Part shown: positions 57,644 through 64,000 of the stretch, piece by piece | Position numbering within the stretch: position 1 is the first letter of the stretch | Layout of the letters: every line of letters starts with the position of its first letter | Assembly (NCBI RefSeq): GCF_001590905.1 | Contig: NZ_BCTT01000008.1 | Span: 1 to 64,000, forward strand | DNA: 64,000 nucleotides | Direction: 5' to 3' | Source of the DNA: Serratia grimesii NBRC 13537 | GTDB lineage: Bacteria > Pseudomonadota > Gammaproteobacteria > Enterobacterales > Enterobacteriaceae | Notes under the pieces: model-generated | Databases searched by the model: none | What the model was told of the DNA's origin: nothing | What the model saw: only the letters and a program-made list of their open reading frames with translations | Position numbers and translations under genes: made by a program

Positions 57644-58369
57644 ATGGACTTATCTAGACATCCGACCAGTTTCCCTACCCGCTACCAGCAAATCGCCGCG
57701 CAGCTTGAGCAAGAGCTGCGTACCCAATACCGCTGTGGCGACTATCTGCCTTCCGAACAGCAACTGGCGGAGCGCTATCAGGTAAATCGCCATACCCTTC
57801 GCCGCGCAGTCGACCAATTGGTGGATCGCGGCTGGCTGCAACGCCGACACGGTATCGGCATTCTGGTGCTGATGCGCCCCTATGACTATCCGCTACATGC
57901 CAATACCCGGTTCAGTCAGAACCTGTTCGAGCAGGGCAGCCACCCCACCAGTGAGCGCTTACTCGCTGTATTACGCCCGTGTAATGGGCATGTTGCCAGT
58001 GCACTGTCGCGTGAAGAAGGCGAAACGGTGATCCACCTGCGTACCCTGCGTCGGGTCAACGGCGTGCCGATGAGCCTGATCGACCATTATCTGCCCGATC
58101 TGGACTGGTGGCCTGCGTTACAGCAGTTCCATAGCGGCTCATTGCACGAATTTATCGAACTCAACATCCACCAGCCGCTGACCCGCAGCCAGACGCGTAT
58201 CAGTGCCCGCCGCGCTCAGGCCAAAGAGAGTCAACTGCTGGAGATAGCCACCCACGCGCCGCTGCTGTGCGTGCGCACCCTGAACGTCTGCACCGGCAGT
58301 GACAACGTGGCGGAATACTCCGTCAGCCTGGCGCGCGCCGACATGATTGAACTGACGATGGAGCACTGA
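57644..58369 (+). CDS. phnF: Phosphonate metabolism regulator PhnF
   Basis: 241 aa from ATG 57644 (E. coli PhnF 241), GntR/HutC family. The HTH has YLPSEQQLAERYQVNRHTLRRAVDQL, and the C-terminal effector domain ends SVSLARADMIELTMEH. It is the first gene of the cluster; phnCDE do not precede it. It abuts phnG. Confidence 0.95.
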   Translation: MDLSRHPTSFPTRYQQIAAQLEQELRTQYRCGDYLPSEQQLAERYQVNRHTLRRAVDQLVDRGWLQRRHGIGILVLMRPYDYPLHANTRFSQNLFEQGSHPTSERLLAVLRPCNGHVASALSREEGETVIHLRTLRRVNGVPMSLIDHYLPDLDWWPALQQFHSGSLHEFIELNIHQPLTRSQTRISARRAQAKESQLLEIATHAPLLCVRTLNVCTGSDNVAEYSVSLARADMIELTMEH

Positions 58370-58813
58370 ATGCAAGCCTTACAGCCTAGACAACGCTGGA
58401 TGTCAGTACTGGCGCACAGCCAACCCGCCCAGCTACGCAGTCACTGGCAGGCGCTGAACCTCAGCCCGCGCTTCCAAACCATTCGCGCACCAGAGATTGG
58501 CCTTGCGCAGTTACAAGGGCGCATGGGCGCTACCGGCCGCCGCTTTGTATTGGGTGATATGACGGTCACCCGTGCGGTGGTGCAACTGGAAAACGGCGGT
58601 TACGGCTACAGCTATATCGCCGGACGTGACAAAGCACATGCCGAACTCTGCGCACTGGCAGATGCTCTGCTGCAACAGCCAGATCAAGCCGAGTTACTGC
58701 AACAACAACTGATTGAGCCGCTGGCTGCCCTACAGCATGAACAGCGCCAGCTGCGCGCGCGGGCAGTTGCGTCCAGCCGGGTGGACTTCTTTACGCTGGT
58801 GCGAGGGGATTAA
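58370..58813 (+). CDS. phnG: C-P lyase core subunit PhnG
   Basis: 147 aa (E. coli 150). Part of the PhnGHIJ core complex that converts phosphonates and ATP to ribosyl-phosphonate triphosphate intermediates. RPxIG-like signature: IRAPEIGLAQLQGRMGATGRRF. It starts right after the phnF stop. Confidence 0.95.
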   Translation: MQALQPRQRWMSVLAHSQPAQLRSHWQALNLSPRFQTIRAPEIGLAQLQGRMGATGRRFVLGDMTVTRAVVQLENGGYGYSYIAGRDKAHAELCALADALLQQPDQAELLQQQLIEPLAALQHEQRQLRARAVASSRVDFFTLVRGD

Positions 58814-58816
58814 CCA

Positions 58817-59398
58817 ATGAGCCTACTGACAGGTTTTGCACAACCGATAGAACAATCGCAACAAGCTTTCCGTTTGATTCTTAAGGCGTTAAGCGAGCCA
58901 GGGCATGTCGTCACGCTTCCGGGCAGCCCGGCCTGGGGCACATTGAATGCCGCCAGTACCGCCGCACTGCTGACGCTGGCGGATCAGGAGACCCCACTGC
59001 AACTGTGTTCAGCGCTAGAAAGTGAGCAAGTGCTAACAAACATTCGCTTCCATAGCGGTGCACCAATGGCGACACAGGCTGATCAGGTGTGTTTTGCCCT
59101 GTTCGATGCGCAACTGCAAGCCACTGATTTACAAGCATTGCCGCACGGCAGTGAGATCTCCCCCGAATTCAGTACCACCGTCGTGGTGCAGCTCGAGAGT
59201 TTGGAACAGGGCGCAGCTTTGCGACTCACCGGCCCCGGCATTGAACATCAACGGATTATCTCACCGTCGTTACCTCCAGCACTACTGGACTATCTCATCA
59301 ACCGCCCGCAGCGCTTCCCGCTAGGGTTGGACTTTCTACTGACCTGCGGTGCACGTCTTCTGGCGTTACCGCGGACCACCCGCGTGGAGGTGTGCTGA
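58817..59398 (+). CDS. phnH: C-P lyase core subunit PhnH
   Basis: 193 aa (E. coli 194). A PLP-transferase-like fold without a cofactor site, the structural partner of PhnG and PhnI. It overlaps phnI by one base (TGATG). Confidence 0.95.
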   Translation: MSLLTGFAQPIEQSQQAFRLILKALSEPGHVVTLPGSPAWGTLNAASTAALLTLADQETPLQLCSALESEQVLTNIRFHSGAPMATQADQVCFALFDAQLQATDLQALPHGSEISPEFSTTVVVQLESLEQGAALRLTGPGIEHQRIISPSLPPALLDYLINRPQRFPLGLDFLLTCGARLLALPRTTRVEVC

Positions 59399-60483
59399 TG
59401 TACGTTGCCGTTAAAGGGGGCGAAAAAGCCATTGAGGCCGCCCATCAGTTACAAGAGCAACTGCGACGCGGTGACGACAGCGTACCGGCGCTCGGCACCC
59501 AACAAATTGAACAACAGTTGGGATTAGCGGTAGATCGCGTGATGACCGAAGGGGGTATCTACGACCCGGAATTGGCAGCACTGGCGATCAAGCAGGCGAG
59601 CGGTGATCTGGTCGAGGCGATTTTCTTACTGCGCGCCTATCGCACCACCTTGCCACGGCTGGCGGTCAGCGAACCTTTAGAGACCGTTAATATGCGGCTG
59701 GAACGCCGTATCTCTGCGGTTTACAAGGACTTGCCCGGCGGGCAGGTCCTGGGCCCCACCTACGATTACACCCACCGCCTTCTGGATTTTGCCCTGTTGG
59801 CGGAAGGTGAAGCGCCGCGTGCACCCCATGCCGACGAACCCTTGCCAGAGAACTGCGCGCACGTGTTCAGTCTGCTCAGCCAGCAGCAGTTAGCACTGGC
59901 GGAACAGGATGACGGCAGCACGCCGGATGATATCACCCGCAATCCTCCGGTTTACCCCTGCTCCCGCTCGGCACGCTTACAGCAGTTGGTACGTGGTGAC
60001 GAAGGTTTCCTGCTGGCACTGAGCTATTCCACTCAGCGTGGTTACGGCCGTACCCATCCGTTCGCCGGTGAAATCCGCACGGGTTATGTTTCCGTCGAGA
60101 TAGTGCCCGAAGAGTTGGGTTTCGCCGTAGATATCGGCGAGATCCTGTTAACCGAGTGCGAAATGGTCAACGGTTTCATTGACCCAGCAGACCAACCACC
60201 ACATTTCACCCGCGGCTACGGCCTGGTGTTTGGCCGTGCTGAACGCAAAGCAATGGCGATGGCACTGGTGGACCGTGCTCTGCAAAGCCCTGAATACGAC
60301 GAAGGCATCGCCAGCCCGGCGCAAGACGAAGAGTTCGTTCTGGCCCATGCCGACAATGTCGAAGCCGCAGGCTTTGTTTCCCATCTCAAATTGCCACACT
60401 ACGTCGATTTCCAGGCCGAACTGGAATTGCTCAAACGTCTGCGGCAGGAGTTTAGCGAGCGTCAGGAGGTCCGCGATGAGTGA
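59398..60483 (+). CDS. phnI: C-P lyase core subunit PhnI
   Basis: 361 aa from ATG 59398 (E. coli 354). Typical MYVAVKGGEKAI start. With PhnG/H/L it displaces adenine from ATP by the phosphonate. The stop lies 5 bp inside phnJ. Confidence 0.96.
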   Translation: MYVAVKGGEKAIEAAHQLQEQLRRGDDSVPALGTQQIEQQLGLAVDRVMTEGGIYDPELAALAIKQASGDLVEAIFLLRAYRTTLPRLAVSEPLETVNMRLERRISAVYKDLPGGQVLGPTYDYTHRLLDFALLAEGEAPRAPHADEPLPENCAHVFSLLSQQQLALAEQDDGSTPDDITRNPPVYPCSRSARLQQLVRGDEGFLLALSYSTQRGYGRTHPFAGEIRTGYVSVEIVPEELGFAVDIGEILLTECEMVNGFIDPADQPPHFTRGYGLVFGRAERKAMAMALVDRALQSPEYDEGIASPAQDEEFVLAHADNVEAAGFVSHLKLPHYVDFQAELELLKRLRQEFSERQEVRDE

Positions 60484-61336
60484 AGTATTAACCGGCTATA
60501 ACCTTGGCTATCTGGACGAACAGACCAAACGTATGATCCGCCGCGCTATTTTGAAAGCGGTGGCGATCCCCGGGTATCAGGTGCCGTTCGGCGGCCGTGA
60601 GATGCCAATGCCCTACGGCTGGGGCACCGGTGGTATTCAGTTGACTGCCAGCGTGATTGGCCGCGCCGACGTGCTGAAGGTGATCGACCAGGGGGCCGAC
60701 GACACCACTAACGCCGTCTCCATCCGCCGCTTCTTCCAGCGTGTCGCCGGGGTTGCCACCACCGAACGCACGCCGGAGGCTACGCTGATCCAGACCCGAC
60801 ACCGTATTCCAGAAACCGCCTTGCGCGAGGACCAGATCCTGATTTATCAGGTGCCGATCCCCGAACCTTTGCGCTTTATCGAACCGCGTGAAACCGAAAC
60901 CCGCAAGATGCACGCACTGGAAGAGTATGGCGTGATGCAGGTGAAACTATATGAGGACATCGCGCGCTACGGTCATATCGCCACCACCTATGCCTACCCG
61001 GTAAAGGTCAATGACCGCTACGTGATGGACCCGTCGCCGATACCGAAATTCGATAACCCGAAGATGCACATGATGCCCGCATTACAGCTGTTTGGCGCTG
61101 GGCGCGAAAAACGTATCTATGCCCTGCCACCCTTTACCAAGGTAGAGAGCCTGGACTTCGACGATCATCCGTTCAGCGTACAACAGTGGGACGAGCCTTG
61201 TGCGCTGTGCGGCTCACGCCACAGCTATCTGGATGAAGTGGTGCTCGACGACCAGGGCAACCGCATGTTCGTCTGCTCAGATACCGATTACTGCCAGCAG
61301 CAACTGGCGCAACCTTCGCAAAAGGTGCAGCACTGA
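60476..61336 (+). CDS. phnJ: C-P lyase radical SAM subunit PhnJ
   Basis: 286 aa from ATG 60476 (AGGAGG upstream, inside phnI). The iron-sulphur ligands are Cys242, Cys245, Cys267 and Cys273 (CALC and CSDTDYC), matching the E. coli set shifted by one. It cleaves the C-P bond by a thiyl/SAM radical mechanism. The open frame reaches further up inside phnI, but that part is not conserved. Confidence 0.97.
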   Translation: MSEVLTGYNLGYLDEQTKRMIRRAILKAVAIPGYQVPFGGREMPMPYGWGTGGIQLTASVIGRADVLKVIDQGADDTTNAVSIRRFFQRVAGVATTERTPEATLIQTRHRIPETALREDQILIYQVPIPEPLRFIEPRETETRKMHALEEYGVMQVKLYEDIARYGHIATTYAYPVKVNDRYVMDPSPIPKFDNPKMHMMPALQLFGAGREKRIYALPPFTKVESLDFDDHPFSVQQWDEPCALCGSRHSYLDEVVLDDQGNRMFVCSDTDYCQQQLAQPSQKVQH

Positions 61337-62124
61337 TGACTTCCACCCCTTTGAGCACCACACCGCTACTGTCGGTGGCTAACCTTACTCACCTGTACGC
61401 ACCCGGCAAAGGTTTTAGCGATGTGTCTTTCGATATTTATCCCGGTGAAGTGCTGGGCATCGTCGGTGAATCTGGATCTGGCAAGACCACGCTACTGAAA
61501 TCGATCTCTGCACGGCTGGCGCCGCAGAATGGACAGATCATCTACCGTCCGCAAGCCGGACAACAGCACGACCTGTACGCGATGGCGGAAAGCGATCGCC
61601 GCCGTTTGCTGCGCACCGACTGGGGCGTGGTGCATCAGCATCCGCTCGACGGGCTACGCCCCAAGGTTTCTGCCGGTGGCAACATTGGTGAACGTCTGAT
61701 GGCTATCGGCCAGCGCCACTACGGTGACATCCGCCGCCAGGCTGCCCAATGGCTGGAAGACGTCGAGATCCCGGTATCGCGCCTTGACGATCTGCCAACC
61801 ACCTTCTCCGGTGGCATGCAGCAGCGATTGCAGATCGCCCGTAATCTGGTGACCCACCCGAAGCTGGTATTTATGGATGAACCTACGGGCGGGCTGGACG
61901 TTTCAGTACAGGCGCGACTGCTCGACCTACTGCGCACCCTGGTGGTGGAGATGCAGTTGGCGGCGGTGATCGTTACCCACGATCTCGGCGTAGCACGTCT
62001 GCTGGCACACCGGTTGCTGGTGATGAAACAGGGCGAAGTGGTGGAAAGTGGCCTGACCGACCGGGTGCTGGACGATCCGCATCATCCCTATACCCAACTG
62101 CTGGTTTCTTCGGTGCTGTCGTAA
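61336..62124 (+). CDS. phnK: ABC-type ATPase PhnK of the C-P lyase complex
   Basis: 262 aa. Walker A GESGSGKTT, signature FSGGMQQR, Walker B LVFMDEPTGGLD. It docks on PhnJ of the core complex and is not a transporter. It overlaps phnJ by one base. Confidence 0.95.
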   Translation: MTSTPLSTTPLLSVANLTHLYAPGKGFSDVSFDIYPGEVLGIVGESGSGKTTLLKSISARLAPQNGQIIYRPQAGQQHDLYAMAESDRRRLLRTDWGVVHQHPLDGLRPKVSAGGNIGERLMAIGQRHYGDIRRQAAQWLEDVEIPVSRLDDLPTTFSGGMQQRLQIARNLVTHPKLVFMDEPTGGLDVSVQARLLDLLRTLVVEMQLAAVIVTHDLGVARLLAHRLLVMKQGEVVESGLTDRVLDDPHHPYTQLLVSSVLS

Positions 62125-62140
62125 CGCAAGGTGATAACAG

Positions 62141-62845
62141 ATGACTATTCAAATCCGGGTTGAACACCTTAGTAAAACCTTTGTGCTCCACCAGCAGCAC
62201 GGCACACAACTGCCGGTGCTACACGATGCCAACATGACCGTCAGCAGTGGCGAATGCGTGGTGCTGCACGGGCATTCCGGCAGCGGAAAATCGACTCTAT
62301 TACGTTCGCTGTACGCTAACTACCTGCCCGACAGCGGCCATATTTGGGTCAATCATCAGGGGGAATGGCTGGACATGGTGCAGGCCGAAGCGCGCCAGAT
62401 CCTGGCGGTTCGCCGCCATACCCTCGGCTGGGTCAGTCAATTTCTGCGGGTGATCCCGCGGATCAGCGCGCTGGACGTCGTGATGCAGCCGCTGCTGGAA
62501 CAGGGCGTAAACCGCGCCGAATGCCGCGAACGCGCCGAGACGCTGCTCAATCAGCTCAACGTACCGCAGCGCCTGTGGCAGTTGGCCCCCTCCACCTTCT
62601 CCGGTGGTGAACAACAACGGGTGAACATCGCGCGCGGCTTTATTGTCGACTACCCGATCCTGCTACTCGATGAGCCGACCGCGTCACTCGACAGCCGCAA
62701 CAGCGCGGCAGTGGTCGGGCTGATCGAACAGGCTAAACAACGCGGCGCGGCGATCGTCGGTATTTTCCATGACGAAGGCGTCCGCCAACAGGTCGCCGAC
62801 CGGTTATATGACATGCAGGCGCCACAGGCGCTGGAGATCCTCTGA
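62141..62845 (+). CDS. phnL: ABC-type ATPase PhnL of the C-P lyase pathway
   Basis: 234 aa. Walker [10 protein letters not shown], signature FSGGEQQR, Walker [13 protein letters not shown]. It acts with PhnGHI. A 16-bp gap follows phnK and it overlaps phnM by one base. Confidence 0.95.
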   Translation: MTIQIRVEHLSKTFVLHQQHGTQLPVLHDANMTVSSGECVVLHGHSGSGKSTLLRSLYANYLPDSGHIWVNHQGEWLDMVQAEARQILAVRRHTLGWVSQFLRVIPRISALDVVMQPLLEQGVNRAECRERAETLLNQLNVPQRLWQLAPSTFSGGEQQRVNIARGFIVDYPILLLDEPTASLDSRNSAAVVGLIEQAKQRGAAIVGIFHDEGVRQQVADRLYDMQAPQALEIL

Positions 62846-63981
62846 TGATCATCAATAACGTTAAACTGGTGCTGGAAGATCAGATCGTAGAAGGATCGCT
62901 GGAGGTAAGCGACGGTATTATTCGCAGCTTTGCCGATACGCCAAGCCAATTGCCACAAGCACTGAACGGCGAAGGCGGCTGGCTGCTGCCGGGGTTAATT
63001 GAACTGCACACCGATAACTTAGACAAGTTTTTCACCCCGCGCCCAAATGTCGACTGGCCAGCGCATTCGGCGATGAGCAGCCATGATGCACTGATGGTGG
63101 CCAACGGCATCACCACGGTGCTGGACGCGGTGGCGATAGGTGACGTACGTGACGGCGGTCATCGTCTGGAAAACCTGCAAAAAATGATCGACGCGGTGAT
63201 CCACAGCCAGCGCGCCGGGGTCAATCGCGCCGAACACCGGTTGCACCTGCGCTGCGAACTGCCCAACGAAAGTACCCTGCCGCTGTTCGAACAACTGATG
63301 GACAAACCCGGCGTGTCGCTGGTGTCGTTGATGGACCATTCACCGGGCCAGCGCCAGTTCGCCTCACGCGAAAAATACCGGGAGTATTATCAGGGCAAAT
63401 ATCATCTCAATGATCAGCAGATGAGCGAGTATGAAGAGCGGCAGGTCGAGCTTTCTGGCCGCTGGGCCACGCCGAATCGCGAAGCCATTGCCGCCCATTG
63501 TCGGGCGCGTAAAATTTCGCTCGCCAGCCACGACGATGCTACCGCCGCCCACGTCAACGAATCCTGCGCACTGGGTAGTGTGATTGCCGAATTCCCCACT
63601 ACCGAAGATGCTGCCCTTGCTTCGCACCAACAAGGATTGCAGGTGCTGATGGGCGCACCGAACATCGTGCGTGGCGGCTCACATTCCGGCAACGTTGCAG
63701 CGCACCATCTGGCGACGCTGGGGGTGCTAGATATCTTATCCTCAGATTATTACCCGGCCAGTCTATTGGATGCAGCATTTCGCATCGCCGCCGATGAGCG
63801 CAATGGCTATAACTTGCCGCAAGCGGTACAGATGATCACCCGCAACCCGGCCAGGGCGTTGGATTTGCAGGATCGCGGTACCATCGCCGAAGGATTACGC
63901 GCGGATCTGGTATTAGCACGGTCGCACGGCGAGCACATCTACGTGCAAAACGTGTGGCGCCAGGGCAAGCAGGTGTTCTGA
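62845..63981 (+). CDS. phnM: Alpha-D-ribose 1-methylphosphonate 5-triphosphate diphosphatase
   Basis: 378 aa (E. coli 378), amidohydrolase fold. Metal ligands include the His of LIELHTDNLDKF and the Asp of LASHDDATAAH. It removes pyrophosphate from the triphosphate before PhnJ acts. It overlaps the next gene by one base. Confidence 0.97.
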   Translation: MIINNVKLVLEDQIVEGSLEVSDGIIRSFADTPSQLPQALNGEGGWLLPGLIELHTDNLDKFFTPRPNVDWPAHSAMSSHDALMVANGITTVLDAVAIGDVRDGGHRLENLQKMIDAVIHSQRAGVNRAEHRLHLRCELPNESTLPLFEQLMDKPGVSLVSLMDHSPGQRQFASREKYREYYQGKYHLNDQQMSEYEERQVELSGRWATPNREAIAAHCRARKISLASHDDATAAHVNESCALGSVIAEFPTTEDAALASHQQGLQVLMGAPNIVRGGSHSGNVAAHHLATLGVLDILSSDYYPASLLDAAFRIAADERNGYNLPQAVQMITRNPARALDLQDRGTIAEGLRADLVLARSHGEHIYVQNVWRQGKQVF

Positions 63982-64000
63982 TGGCGCATCTTATCTATCT
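63981..64000 (+). CDS. phnN: Start of the next phn gene, probably ribose bisphosphate kinase PhnN
   Basis: Only six codons (MAHLIY) are visible, starting at the ATG that overlaps the phnM stop. The name rests on the standard order phnM-phnN and on the short hydrophobic start, like that of PhnN. Confidence 0.5.

Overview
The window reads as chromosomal DNA of an enteric gammaproteobacterium, most likely Serratia or a close Yersiniaceae relative. The gene order lptG-lptF/pepA-holC-valS-yjgM-miaE-rraB/argI-pyrL-pyrBI-ridA is the Escherichia/Salmonella arrangement. miaE, a secreted GH20 hexosaminidase, a full arginine deiminase operon and ERIC-type intergenic repeats point to Serratia. This assignment is inferred from gene content and synteny, not from a search.

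Layout. 1-4.8 kb is an accessory end. It holds a partial AT-rich GHKL-type ATPase gene carrying an in-frame hexanucleotide (Gly-Thr) repeat, a hipBA toxin-antitoxin locus whose antitoxin gene has a premature TGA, a beta-carbonic anhydrase, and the tRNA-Leu(CAA) gene leuX, a classic island site. 5-13.5 kb is housekeeping: LPS export (lptFG), pepA, holC, valS and a GNAT acetyltransferase. 13.6-16.6 kb holds a membrane acyltransferase and a GMC oxidoreductase that interrupt the conserved order. 16.6-19.1 kb is miaE, rraB and argI with tandem ARG boxes.

19.1-34.5 kb is a metabolic block of about 15 kb between argI and pyrL. It contains the ADI operon arcA-arcC-arcB-arcD with an ArgR paralogue, a solitary oligopeptide-type binding protein, rof, a divergent D-amino-acid locus (RpiR regulator, D-aminoacylase and RidA-like protein opposite a D-threonine/D-serine dehydratase-like enzyme) and a FecCDE-type ABC importer. 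34.5-37 kb is the pyrL attenuator, pyrBI and ridA, with ERIC elements on both sides of pyrBI. 37.2-41.2 kb is the four-gene Anbu (proteasome-like) cluster. 41.2-52 kb carries hexosaminidase, mgtA with a leader peptide, and the trehalose genes treR and treBC. 52-56.3 kb carries a quinone-reductase-like gene with a divergent LysR, then nrdDG with NrdR and DnaA boxes. 56.3 kb to the end is an ArsP/YraQ-like permease and the C-P lyase operon phnFGHIJKLM(N), cut by the window edge.

Connections. Four enzymes of carbamoyl phosphate use (ArgI, ArcB, PyrB, ArcC) lie in one 17-kb stretch, and pepA, known as a regulator of carAB, is close by. Arginine synthesis (argI) and breakdown (arcABCD) are back to back but have different control sequences. 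The most unusual items are the broken hipB beside an intact hipA and its operators, the ArgR paralogue lacking the arginine-contacting Asp pair, the (GT)n linker in the GHKL ATPase, the ERIC element between the pyr attenuator and pyrB, and DnaA boxes next to NrdR boxes upstream of nrdD.
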